Source of the DNA: DAOTWA01 sp963702935
GTDB lineage: Bacteria > Chloroflexota > Anaerolineae > Anaerolineales > Anaerolineaceae
NCBI GenBank assembly: GCA_963702935.1
Contig: OY969772.1
Coordinates: 5,303,028-5,367,027, forward strand
Length of the DNA stretch: 64,000 nucleotides
Reading direction: 5' to 3'
Shown piece after piece: positions 1 through 8,113 of this stretch. Position 1 is the stretch's first letter, and the number at the start of each line of letters is the position of its first letter. The translations under genes were made by a program, and so were the position numbers. The notes beneath the pieces were generated by a model. That model was given only the letters and a program-made list of their open reading frames with translations. It searched no databases and was not told the origin of the DNA.

Positions 1-922
1 TGACACAACCGTGACTGCGCGGCTTGCCGAAGTCGTTGTGCCAATACGTTCCGTGAAAGGAAATACCGTCTTCCGTAAAATAAACTACCCATGGCACACC
101 CGGTAGATCGTAGCTGTTTGGCGCTGCCCGATCGCCGGCGGCCATGTGCCGGTAAGGGCGTTTCCAGTTGCAGATGTGCCTGCCGCTGGGGGTCTCGTAG
201 TTGCCGTTGCTAAAGCGGGCTCCGGTGGCGGCCCGGCTCATCCACACCGGTTGATCCCATTCGTAGGCGATCACGCTCTGTTGCTCCAGGAGCACCTCGA
301 TGCGCTTGCCCTCCAGGGGCACTTCCGGTGAAAGCGGCTGGATCTCCTCGGGGGGAACCAGGCGCAGGTGAGCGGCAGTTACATAGTAAACATATTTCCA
401 CTTATCGTCAAGGATACCATACCAATCATTGCCCTGGGCGTCCCGCTTCGAGCTGACCACCCAGTGAGTCGTCTCGTAATACAGCCGGTAAGCCACCCCT
501 TCTGTCGCGTCCGGCCTCCAGCGCGCGTCGCTGTAGGGCACGGTGATCTCTCCCAGGCAGCCGTCGGGCGGGATGTCTGAGCTAGGCGGGTTGAGCTGGA
601 TGCGCACGGGCTGGATGCCCCCCGAATGCGCGTAACCCTCCTGGCCGATGTGATACCATACGCGGTTGTAATCCGGCTGGCCGTCGCCGATGGTCACCTC
701 GCTGATCGGCAGGATCACGTCGCGCCAGTATTGCTTGACGGCCTGGGCAGACAGCGAAGGAGCCGCGTAGATCGTGATGGTCGGCTCCAGGACGCGCCCT
801 TGCAAATCGGAGGAAGCTTGAGGCTTTAGGCCCAGGGGCGGAAGGAAAAGCCCCGCCAGCGCCAGCGAACCCAGCTTGAGGAACTCTCTGCGCGATAGGG
901 GTTGGGAAAAGGGCTCCGCCAC
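1..922 (-). CDS. L,D-transpeptidase (YkuD family), Tat-type signal, 3' end outside the window
   Basis: Peptidoglycan-remodelling enzyme that makes 3-3 (L,D) cross-links or attaches proteins to the wall. The reading frame starts at a GTG nine bases after the stop of the upstream gene; an in-frame stop lies just before that GTG, so no earlier start is possible. The N-terminus carries SRREFLKLGSLALAGLFLP, a twin-arginine-like export signal. A roughly 180-residue middle region of SH3-like character precedes the YkuD catalytic core, where HGTYWHNDFG and SHGC are visible; the SHGC cysteine is the nucleophile. The window edge cuts the gene just after that cysteine. It is a tandem paralogue of the next gene and probably co-transcribed with it and the amidase. 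Confidence 0.85.
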   Translation of the reverse strand, partial: MAEPFSQPLSRREFLKLGSLALAGLFLPPLGLKPQASSDLQGRVLEPTITIYAAPSLSAQAVKQYWRDVILPISEVTIGDGQPDYNRVWYHIGQEGYAHSGGIQPVRIQLNPPSSDIPPDGCLGEITVPYSDARWRPDATEGVAYRLYYETTHWVVSSKRDAQGNDWYGILDDKWKYVYYVTAAHLRLVPPEEIQPLSPEVPLEGKRIEVLLEQQSVIAYEWDQPVWMSRAATGARFSNGNYETPSGRHICNWKRPYRHMAAGDRAAPNSYDLPGVPWVVYFTEDGISFHGTYWHNDFGKPRSHGCV

Positions 923-931
923 GGTGAGCTC

Positions 932-1975
932 TCAATTGTGAACGTTGACCAGCGTGCCCACCGAGGTCCAATCGAACAGCCAGGCGGCGTCTTCCGTGCG
1001 AAGATTGACGCACCCGTGACTTATGGGGTGGCCGAAATTATGGTGCCAGTAAGTGCCGTGCAGGCCGTAGCCTTGGTAGAAATACATGACGTAGGGAACG
1101 TTCGGCAGGTAATAACCGGGGCCGGCCATGTCGGCGTAGCGATATTTCACGTAGATGTGAAACTGGCCGGTGACGGTGGGATGCAGATAGGTGCCGGTGG
1201 AAACCAGGAAAGATTTGACCAGGGTGGAGCCCTGGTAAGCGTAAGCCGTCTGCTGGCTCAGGTCTACGTCTACCCAGTGCTCGTCGGGGCCAACCCCGGA
1301 GGGGATAGACGGCGCTCCCGAGGGAGGAGCGGGCTGCGCTTCGGCGGGAGCGCTGGTGGGCGGCACCGGGGTATCGGTCGGGGTGCTGGTGGGCAGCGGC
1401 GTGGGCGTGTCCGTGGAGGTTGGAGTGGGCGTCGGGGTATTGGTGGGGGTCGGTGTGGGCGTAAAGGTGGCCGTTGGAGTGGGGGTGAAGGTGGGCTTCA
1501 CCAGTTGGGCCACGGCTCCCAGGGAAGACCCGCCGGCGGAAAAGGCCGAGGCGAGCTGGGTCGTGGGCATCCCGTACCAGGCGGCCAGCCCTCCCAGCAC
1601 CACCAGGACGAGCACCAGCCAGGGCAGGAGTGAGTAGCGAGGGGCGGCGATGGCCCGATCGGGCAGGCTGCGGATGGAAGCGGGCGGAGGGGCCGCGTGC
1701 GATCCGCTTTGGCGCAGGCGCTGTACCGCCCAGTGCATGCCTTTGCGCGCGCGCTGGCTGCCCGGATGCACCTCCAGGGCGCGCTTTAGATATCCCAGGC
1801 TGGCTTCCGGGCTGGCCAGGGCGGCCAACAGCAGCCAGGCATCCTCAAGCTCAGGGGCTAAAGCGGCGGCCTGCTCGGCGAAGCGGCGCGCGGAGCGCCG
1901 GTCATCCCGGCTCAGGGCTTGCCGGGCTAATCGAACAGCTTCGAGCGCCTGTGCTTTTCGATCGTCGGCGGTCAT
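932..1975 (-). CDS. Membrane-anchored L,D-transpeptidase with TPR-like cytoplasmic domain
   Basis: 347 residues. Residues 1-90 form helical TPR-like repeats, a single membrane segment spans about 117-135, a Thr-Pro-rich stalk covers about 160-220, and the YkuD domain fills 230-347. The catalytic motif SHGC sits at about 319-322 with HGTYWHHNFG upstream. The topology is therefore cytoplasmic TPR, membrane anchor, wall-spanning stalk and extracellular enzyme, unlike the exported paralogue downstream. The start overlaps the amidase stop by four bases (ATGA), which suggests translational coupling. The low-complexity stalk is typical of Chloroflexota surface proteins. The substrate (wall cross-linking or protein anchoring) cannot be told from sequence. 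Confidence 0.88.
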   Translation of the reverse strand: MTADDRKAQALEAVRLARQALSRDDRRSARRFAEQAAALAPELEDAWLLLAALASPEASLGYLKRALEVHPGSQRARKGMHWAVQRLRQSGSHAAPPPASIRSLPDRAIAAPRYSLLPWLVLVLVVLGGLAAWYGMPTTQLASAFSAGGSSLGAVAQLVKPTFTPTPTATFTPTPTPTNTPTPTPTSTDTPTPLPTSTPTDTPVPPTSAPAEAQPAPPSGAPSIPSGVGPDEHWVDVDLSQQTAYAYQGSTLVKSFLVSTGTYLHPTVTGQFHIYVKYRYADMAGPGYYLPNVPYVMYFYQGYGLHGTYWHHNFGHPISHGCVNLRTEDAAWLFDWTSVGTLVNVHN

Positions 1976-2805
1976 GGGGTGGGCTGGGTGATCTGGCTTT
2001 GTATGCTTTCATTGCGAATGAAGCAGATGATGCCGGCGGTAACCCCCTGGGCGACGAGGTCGGTTTTTTCGGTCAAGATCTGCCTGTCCAGGTTCAGAAA
2101 GCCGGTCTCGATGATGGCGGCGGGGGTGTTGCTGTTGATCTCGCTAAAGGCGTGGTATTGGGTCATATCCGGCGTGATCGAGTTGTAATGGAATTTCAGC
2201 CCGGTAATCTTTCCATAGCGGTTGGCCAGGCAGGCGGTGAGGCGAGAGGCCTGGTCAGGGTTGGTGGAAGAAAGCGCCGCCGCCACTTTAAAGCCGGTGG
2301 CCTGATCGTTAACGTAATTGCACGAGTCGTTGTGGATGGAAACCAGCACCAGGCCCAGATATCCGTCCAGCTTGGGGTCGAATTCGTGCAACAGGTCCAC
2401 CTGGAACCCCTGCGCGGTCAATTGCTGCTGGACCAGGGTAGCGATCTTCAGGTTTACTTCCTGCTCGGTCAAGCCATCCGGACAAACTGAGCCCGAATTG
2501 TTCCCCCAGTGCCCCGCCACGATGCCAATGCTGAGCGTCGGCCGGGCAGTGGCAGTGGGAAAGGTGCTCGTGCTGGCCACTTTGGGGTTGGACTGCAAGG
2601 CCAACGCCATCTTTTCGGCCAGGCTGGAAGAGAACAAGCTGGTGGGGGTCCAAATGGTGAACAACGTGGCCACCAGAATGGCGATGCTGAATACGGTCTG
2701 GATGGCCCGCCAGGTGGACCAGGGCGCCCGCGCCCGGCTGGGGAGTACTTTGACAGGTGGACGATCCGGAGTGGAAGGGGATTCAGAAGTGGAGGGAGTA
2801 TCCAT
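1972..2805 (-). CDS. N-acetylmuramoyl-L-alanine amidase (Amidase_3), membrane-anchored
   Basis: 277 residues. It hydrolyses the amide bond between muramic acid and the stem peptide. A Ser/Pro-rich N-terminus and one membrane segment at about 34-52 precede the Amidase_3 zinc-hydrolase domain. Expected zinc ligands and catalytic residues are visible in order: His in GHWGN, Glu in TEQEVN, His in SIHND and Glu in IIETGF. It is first in a three-gene wall operon with two L,D-transpeptidases. Its promoter region contains an 11-bp inverted repeat. The family call is firm; the exact cellular role (division, sporulation-like or turnover) is not inferable. Confidence 0.88.
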   Translation of the reverse strand: MDTPSTSESPSTPDRPPVKVLPSRARAPWSTWRAIQTVFSIAILVATLFTIWTPTSLFSSSLAEKMALALQSNPKVASTSTFPTATARPTLSIGIVAGHWGNNSGSVCPDGLTEQEVNLKIATLVQQQLTAQGFQVDLLHEFDPKLDGYLGLVLVSIHNDSCNYVNDQATGFKVAAALSSTNPDQASRLTACLANRYGKITGLKFHYNSITPDMTQYHAFSEINSNTPAAIIETGFLNLDRQILTEKTDLVAQGVTAGIICFIRNESIQSQITQPTP

Positions 2806-2818
2806 AGTTTTGTTTAAC

Positions 2819-2848
2819 TTTATACACTAAATTGTACATTTATAGCAA
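2819..2848 (-). promoter_or_regulatory. Putative sigma-70-type promoter of the amidase/transpeptidase operon
   Basis: On the minus strand TTGCTA (2843-2848) and TATAAA (2819-2824) are separated by 18 bases, 14 bases upstream of the amidase ATG. The -35 element overlaps the left arm of the inverted repeat at 2834-2867. Confidence 0.5.
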
Positions 2849-2867
2849 GTACCTGGTATAAATGTAC
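2834..2867. promoter_or_regulatory. Perfect 11-bp inverted repeat in the divergent intergenic region (operator candidate)
   Basis: GTACATTTATA (2834-2844) is repeated as its exact reverse complement TATAAATGTAC (2857-2867) with a 12-base spacer. It lies between the leftward amidase operon and the rightward flavin reductase gene and overlaps the leftward -35 element, which is where a repressor would be expected to bind. No regulator gene is adjacent. Confidence 0.5.
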
Positions 2868-2879
2868 GGGGAGTTCGAC

Positions 2880-2908
2880 TTGACGTTGCTTTCACCCCAT
2901 TGTATAAA
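2880..2908 (+). promoter_or_regulatory. Putative promoter of the flavin reductase-AMMECR1 operon
   Basis: TTGACG (2880-2885), a 17-base spacer and TATAAA (2903-2908) make a good sigma-70-like promoter 38 bases before the ATG. A Shine-Dalgarno GAAAGG follows at 2935-2940. Confidence 0.6.
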
Positions 2909-2946
2909 CAAAGTGTACGACGATTTTAAAAATTGAAAGGCAAACC

Positions 2947-3435
2947 ATGACGGCCGACCCTTCGGATTTTCGCATCGCTATGCGCCAATGGACTTCAGGA
3001 GTTGCCATCGTCACCAGCACTCATCAAGGGGTCTGGCACGGGATGACGGTTAGCTCATTCACTTCTATCTCTGTGGCTCCTCCACTCGTGTTGATTTCCC
3101 TCGCCTCAGATACCCGCACGTTTGGGCTGGTGCGCCAATCGGGAATTTTTGGCGTGACCCTTCTGGAACGGCGCCAGAAAATGATCTCAGAACGTTTTGC
3201 CGGGCGGCTGCCCGACAGCCAGGAGCGTTTCGCGGGGATCGAGACCTTCCACCTGGTGACCGGCGCGCCGCTCATCCGGGGCGGTCTGGCTTTCTTCGAT
3301 TGTGCGGTAATAAAAACGGTCGAGATGGGGCTGTCCACCCTTTTTATTGCCGAAGTGCAGGCCGCTCAAAGCGTTGACACCGGCAGCCGGCCGCTCACCT
3401 ATTTTAATCGAGCTTACCATGAACTGCAAATATGA
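2947..3435 (+). CDS. Flavin reductase family protein (FMN-binding split barrel)
   Basis: 162 residues. Members of this family reduce FMN or FAD with NAD(P)H, often supplying reduced flavin to a partner monooxygenase. The N-terminal stretch RQWTSGVAIVTS, followed by GMTVSSFTSIS and PPLVLISLA, is the typical flavin-reductase fold signature. Length matches the family. The stop overlaps the next start (ATGA), so the gene is coupled to the AMMECR1 gene. No oxygenase partner is encoded nearby, so the physiological acceptor is unknown. Confidence 0.85.
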   Translation: MTADPSDFRIAMRQWTSGVAIVTSTHQGVWHGMTVSSFTSISVAPPLVLISLASDTRTFGLVRQSGIFGVTLLERRQKMISERFAGRLPDSQERFAGIETFHLVTGAPLIRGGLAFFDCAVIKTVEMGLSTLFIAEVQAAQSVDTGSRPLTYFNRAYHELQI

Positions 3436-4004
3436 TGCCAGAACCGATCGATCTTGAAAGCCAAAAGATTTTGTTGCAATTAGCGCGCCAGGCGCTGGAA
3501 GAGGCGGTGCAGGGCAAGCCGCTCCAGCCTCTGGATTTGGGGGTCTTGCCGGAAGGCTTGCGTGAGCCGGGCGCGACGTTCGTCACCCTGACCATCGCCG
3601 GGAGTTTGCGCGGTTGCATCGGCGCGCTGGAGGCCTACCAGCCGCTGGCGGAAGACGTGCGCGAGCACGCCGTGGCCGCCGGGCTGGACGATTACCGCTT
3701 CATGCCCGTAACCGCAGAGGAGCTGCCGCTCGTCCAAATCGAGGTCTCTTTCTTAACCGCTCCCCAACCGCTGGACTATAAGACCCCCGCGGATTTAATC
3801 CAGAAACTGCGCCCGAACGTGGACGGCGTCATCTTGATGTACGGCCCGTCTCGGGCCACCTTCTTACCCCAGGTGTGGGAAAAGCTGCCCGATCCGGCCC
3901 AGTTCCTCAATCATTTGTGCGAAAAGATGGGGATGCCCCGCAACACCTGGCAACACAAGCTCTTGAAGGTGCTGACCTACCAGGTGCAGGAATTCCAGGA
4001 ATAA
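3432..4004 (+). CDS. AMMECR1 domain protein (AmmeMemoRadiSam system protein A type)
   Basis: 190 residues, a single AMMECR1 domain. The family hallmark LRGCIG is present (SLRGCIGALEAYQPL), followed by a conserved DDYRF-PVT segment. Bacterial members often sit beside a MEMO-type dioxygenase and a radical SAM protein; neither partner is present here. Its molecular function is not established; roles in nucleotide or RNA modification are only proposed. It is translationally coupled to the flavin reductase and is followed by a strong bidirectional terminator. Confidence 0.85.
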   Translation: MMPEPIDLESQKILLQLARQALEEAVQGKPLQPLDLGVLPEGLREPGATFVTLTIAGSLRGCIGALEAYQPLAEDVREHAVAAGLDDYRFMPVTAEELPLVQIEVSFLTAPQPLDYKTPADLIQKLRPNVDGVILMYGPSRATFLPQVWEKLPDPAQFLNHLCEKMGMPRNTWQHKLLKVLTYQVQEFQE

Positions 4005-4051
4005 AAGAGCTCGTCTAAAAGAGCGGCTTTCTTCATCCTTGCCATCCTATA

Positions 4052-4082
4052 AAAGAGGAGCGCACGCTGTGCGCCCCTCTTT
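4052..4082. terminator. Bidirectional terminator hairpin between convergent genes
   Basis: AAAGAGG-A-GCGCAC (4052-4065) pairs with GTGCGC-C-CCTCTTT (4069-4082) around a 3-base loop, with one A-C mismatch. A-rich and T-rich edges suit termination in both directions between AMMECR1 and the leftward DUF4013 gene. Confidence 0.75.
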
Positions 4083-4121
4083 ACGATGCTCAAAAGGGTG
4101 GATTTTTCTCTTTGAGGACGG

Positions 4122-4772
4122 CTACACCGAGGCCAGCCCGCGGGTGGCGCGCGCCTGGTTGTAAGCTTGCCCGTAGAGGTGGCCCGCCACCGACAGGGCG
4201 TAGGCCGCCGTCAAAATGACGCCGATGATGCACAGGATGACGCCCAACGGGGCGATGATCCCGGAGATCAATACGCCCAGGATCACCAGCACGTAGGCGC
4301 CTGGAGCCGCGCGGATCAGGCTGAAGATCTCGCTAAATTGGAAAGCCGCTCCAAAGCGGCCGGTGGCTACGAAGTTAGCGTAAGCCGCCGGCAGGACGAA
4401 GGCCAGAAATAGACCGTACACCAGCGATACCAGACCGAAGCACAGGGAAGCCAGGGTCAACAACAGGCTCACGTTCGAATCGTTGGAAAAACCGGAAAGG
4501 ATACTGAAGGGAATGGATACGATGAGGATCGGTATGGCATAGATCAGGCCGATGATCGTGGCCAGGAAGCCGTCGGCCAGGTTTTTACCCAGGTCGATGT
4601 CGGGTAAGGCGACCGGGTCGTGACGGATGACGCGCCGGGTAATCTCGAGCGACCAGCCCAGCAGGAAGAGCTGGCCGACGATCGGGATGAGCGAAACCAG
4701 CCCGATGAGCGCGATCTTCTTGAACCAATCGCTATCTTTAAAAGGAAAAGAAAATGCCAGACCAAAATCCAT
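4122..4772 (-). CDS. DUF4013-like integral membrane protein
   Basis: 216 residues from an ATG preceded by GGAGG; a longer open frame to 4925 lacks this signal. It starts with MDFGLAFSFPFKDSDWFKK, typical of DUF4013 proteins, and contains about five to six hydrophobic segments separated by short loops. The function of the family is unknown. It stands alone, facing the AMMECR1 operon across a shared terminator. Confidence 0.7.
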   Translation of the reverse strand: MDFGLAFSFPFKDSDWFKKIALIGLVSLIPIVGQLFLLGWSLEITRRVIRHDPVALPDIDLGKNLADGFLATIIGLIYAIPILIVSIPFSILSGFSNDSNVSLLLTLASLCFGLVSLVYGLFLAFVLPAAYANFVATGRFGAAFQFSEIFSLIRAAPGAYVLVILGVLISGIIAPLGVILCIIGVILTAAYALSVAGHLYGQAYNQARATRGLASV

Positions 4773-4950
4773 GATGTCCTCCTGATTTTTCTGTGAAGTG
4801 GCGCGATAATCTTGCCAGAGAATGAACCGGTTGCTTACCCTTCCTCGAAAGATAGAACACCCGAAGGGCATAATACCCGGAAGATATAATAATAAAACTA
4901 TACTGTCTTTGATTCCAAAATGCAAGCGGATTTGTGGGGAAATGCGCGCG

Positions 4951-5217
4951 TCATACCTGGGTGTAATCGTCCACCTTCAGCACGAAAATGGTGGCCCGGC
5001 GGGTATTCGGCTCATCCGGCTCCAGGCATTGCGTGCGAATGACTTGCAGCGCCTCTTCCACGCGCTCGTCTTTCACGCCGATCAGCAGCGTGGAGCTGCC
5101 CCTGCGCAGGAAACCGCCGGTCGAAGCGATGTGGGTGACGCGGAATTGGGCCGAAGTCAGCGCGCGAGAGACGGTATCGTAGTCTTCATCTCGAATGATA
5201 GCCAGGATCAGTTTCAT
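4951..5217 (-). CDS. P-II-like cyclic-di-AMP receptor homologue (DUF970/PstA-DarA type)
   Basis: 88 residues. MKLILAIIRDEDYDTVSRAL, then the STGGFLRRGSSTLLIGV stretch, match the PstA/DarA family, P-II-like trimers that bind cyclic-di-AMP in Gram-positive bacteria. The TGGF region and the following T-loop-like segment are the ligand-contact region in characterised members. It is slightly shorter than the usual 105-110 residues. It lies two bases after a second divergent copy; the pair probably forms hetero- or separate trimers. Ligand binding here is inferred from the family. Confidence 0.8.
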   Translation of the reverse strand: MKLILAIIRDEDYDTVSRALTSAQFRVTHIASTGGFLRRGSSTLLIGVKDERVEEALQVIRTQCLEPDEPNTRRATIFVLKVDDYTQV

Positions 5218-5219
5218 AG

Positions 5220-5579
5220 CTAGAGCTCCTCAAAATGTTCGATTTCCAGGGTAAATACGGTGGCGCCACCGATCAAGATGGGAGTAGGCGTGGGCAGGGG
5301 TAAAGGGGCGCTTTCGAGGGGCACGGCGATATATTCTGTGCGCTGCCGGCAGGTACGGGCTAGAGACTGCATGGCGACTTCTTGCTGGTCTTTTTGTAGA
5401 GCGATCATCAACGTGGCGTTGCGCCGCCCCAGGAATCCACCGATACTGGGGAGCGAGGTGACTGACAGGCCCAGCTCTAATAAAGCGCGCGTGGCGCTTT
5501 CTGCGTCCTGGGCCTGCACCACAGCCAGCATCAAGAGCTGTAGTTGATTGGCGTCAGAAGGTTCATCGGGCACATCCAT
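5220..5579 (-). CDS. Second P-II-like cyclic-di-AMP receptor homologue
   Basis: 119 residues, paralogous to the gene immediately downstream (LLMLAVVQAQDAESATRALL, then SIGGFLGRRNATLMIAL). The conserved GGFL-R-N/S-T-L core is kept, but the first glycine-threonine pair is changed to IGG, and a Pro-rich loop (LPLPTPTP) replaces part of the C-terminal region. This suggests altered ligand specificity or a regulatory partner role. It is probably co-transcribed with the upstream glycosidase. Confidence 0.72.
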   Translation of the reverse strand: MDVPDEPSDANQLQLLMLAVVQAQDAESATRALLELGLSVTSLPSIGGFLGRRNATLMIALQKDQQEVAMQSLARTCRQRTEYIAVPLESAPLPLPTPTPILIGGATVFTLEIEHFEEL

Positions 5580-5603
5580 CTTTCTTCTTCCTTCCTCGCA
5601 CGT

Positions 5604-7987
5604 TCAGGCGATCGATACCAGTTGAGGGCCGTTTCCGGTGACAGTAATACTCTGCCCGCCCGGAAAGGTGACCAGGGTAATTTTTGCCTGGCGCGCGATG
5701 GTTAATCCTTGATATTTTACCGTAACATTCCAGGGAAAGGGATTATTTCCATCGATGACAACGCGCTGAGGGGAGAGGATCTGCACGCCCAGCGTTTCCA
5801 GAAAGAGCCCCACGGGAGCCAGGCCGGTGAGAACGTTGCGTTCCCCGGAGGGCAGGCCGCTATCCGCGTGATAGAGCTTGTAGAACGCGCCCTTCGTCTT
5901 CAGCGATTGGATCACGGCCGCCATCAAGCGGCGCACCAGCTCGGCGGCTTCTTCCCGATAACCGTAAGCCAGCAGCCCCTCGCCGATGAGGTGATTCCAG
6001 AGCATGGACACGTTCTGGCAGATGGCCAGGCTGTCTCCGCGCACGGGCCTGGGGCAGGCGGGCAGCCCAAAGGCGCGCCCGTAACGCTCCGCATCCAGCA
6101 GGGTGCGGTTCAGCATGGATTTGGCCTGCCTGGGGGTGGGGATAGAAGCCCACAAGGGCAGCAGCAGGGTGAAATCATCCTGGGTATAGCCCACCGTGTG
6201 CACGCTGACCTGGTCCCCTGCTTCCAGGCCGGCCACCTCCAGACTATCCACCTTCGAGTACACCTTCTGGGTGGTCACCCACGCCTGGCCGAGCGTCCAC
6301 AGCACCTCACGCGCCGAGAAGACTTCTTCGATCGCCCCTTTGAGGCCGACGCCCCGGCAAGTCAGCTTTATGCGGTAGGTGGTGTCTTCTTTGCCCTTCA
6401 GGTGGATCAGCAGACGGTTGGGGGTCTTGAGGCTGCGCTGGATCGCATGAGTCCCGTTGCCACGCCCCTGGTAGAGCGCTTCGGAGGCAGGGCTGCGATG
6501 GCTGTCGCGGTCGCGGTAGCGGTAGGTGGCCTTTTTCTTATCCCAACACGCGGAGACCGCCTCTTTGAGCGGCACGGCCAGGCGCTCCCAATGGCGGGCC
6601 GCGCTGCCCTTGCCCAATCGCCGCGCGATCTGCGCCAGGCTGTGGCATTCCCGATAGAGGAAAGCGTTCAGCGCCGGGCTTTCCACACATTGGATGTCGA
6701 TGCCTTGCGCCCAGGGTCGCCAGCGGTCGAAAGCGGGGTTGTCGTCGAAGCCGGTTTGCAGGGGGTGGTCCCACTCGGGCACGCCGTCCCAGATCGCGAA
6801 TCGTGCTGGGGGGCAAACCAGGCTTCCAGGTACTTCGCCAGGGGCGGGTAGATCTCCTCGAGGAAGGCGCGCTCTTCGCAGACCTGGTAGATGCGCCAGG
6901 CCAGTGTGGCGAGCAGCGGCTGAGACATGAGGCGCCCGCGCTGCCCCGCCAGCCCCGGCTTCCAATCGATGAAGCCGCTCTCCTCCTGCACGGCCAGGAA
7001 GTTGCGCAGCAGGCCCTGGGCCAGGTGCGGCGCGCCCGGCAAGATCAGGCTGGCCAGGTAGGTACACTCCAGGGCAGTCTGCCCGTTCCACAGGGGGCCG
7101 TAGTCGCTGCCGTCCCCGCGTAGCGAGGCGCCCTGGTCGGGCTGGCGCGCCGAGACGTAAGAAAGCGAAGGGAGCTGCGCTCCGGCGCCCACGAACAGGC
7201 GCAAAGCGGCCCGCTGGCTCATGGCCAGGGCGGCGTCCCAATCCGGGTCGCCGGTGTGGATCTCGACTTCCTGGCTGGCGTTCTGCATCTCGATCCGCGC
7301 CAGCTCCGCCTCCCAGGGGCGGCCGGCGACCAGGCGGGCCAGGTCGAGCGACTGCTGCACGTCCTTTAGCGCCGCTTGCGTCCAGGTCAGTCCTTTCGAG
7401 TTGCCGGGGAGCAGCTCCAGGTCCAGGTAGAGGGAAGGAAAAGAGCCGGAGCCTGCCAGGGCTCCACCGGATAGAAAGAAGACCGGGCGCAAGTCCCCGC
7501 TACAGCCTTGCAAGGTGCTGGCGCCCTCTATCTCGACCGGCTCCATCCCCCGTCCATCGCCCAGGGGGCCCAGCCAGGCGACCCACTCCATGCGCACCTC
7601 CTGCGGGACGACGCTGTTATTGGCAAGGTGGATGTGCCCACACACGGCGTGGGATTCGGCGGCCCAAACCTCCTGGATGACGTCCAGCCCTAGGAAAGGC
7701 GCATAATCGATGCGCAGGTAATTGGGGTAGAATTGCACCAGCCGGGGGGGACTGGCAAAAGCAAGCGGGTCGACTCTGGCCTGGCCTGCCTGCGTAAAGC
7801 GTGGAAAGATGCGCATGAACTCGGGCGCGCAACCCGTAGCTGGTTTGGAGGGCCAGCGCCGCTGGCTCTCCCCCCCGATGTTCAGCTCCCAAATCTGGTC
7901 GTCGGCATAATCAACCGCGCACAGGCGCGCATCGGCGGCCAGGGTCAGGCAGATGGGGTCGCCGGGTTTAAGCTTCCATTCTCGCAT
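5604..7987 (-). CDS. Six-hairpin glycoside hydrolase (clan GH-G / GH63-like), one frameshift
   Basis: About 795 residues when one frameshift near 6795 is repaired. The first part (about 440 residues) is a beta-sandwich followed by the start of an (alpha/alpha)6 barrel (GDGSDYGPLWNGQTALECTY). The second part continues the barrel (GVPEWDHPLQTGFDDNPAFD, then ESPALNAFLYRECHSLAQIA) and ends in a small beta domain. The acidic GVPEWD and GFDDNP stretches resemble catalytic-site segments of GH63/GH37-type alpha-glycosidases and glucosylglycerate hydrolases. The two frames join at TCG-(CG)-ATC, so two extra bases or one missing base explains the break. Probable substrate: a trehalose-like or glycoside compatible solute, or a reserve glucan; not resolved. 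Confidence 0.65.
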
Positions 7988-8113
7988 ACCCTCATTGTAC
8001 GGGGAGTCACGCTTTAGGTCAAAGGTTTTGTGCTAGAATGGGGGATAAGTCTAAACGGCGCGCCTGACCCCATCCGGCCACCACACCCTTGCCGATTTGC
8101 TTTGAATTGAGCT

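Noticed and set aside
932..1637. Rightward reading frames rich in Val/Gly
   Set aside because: They are the reverse strand of the Thr-Pro-rich stalk of the L,D-transpeptidase and have no ribosome site or homology.
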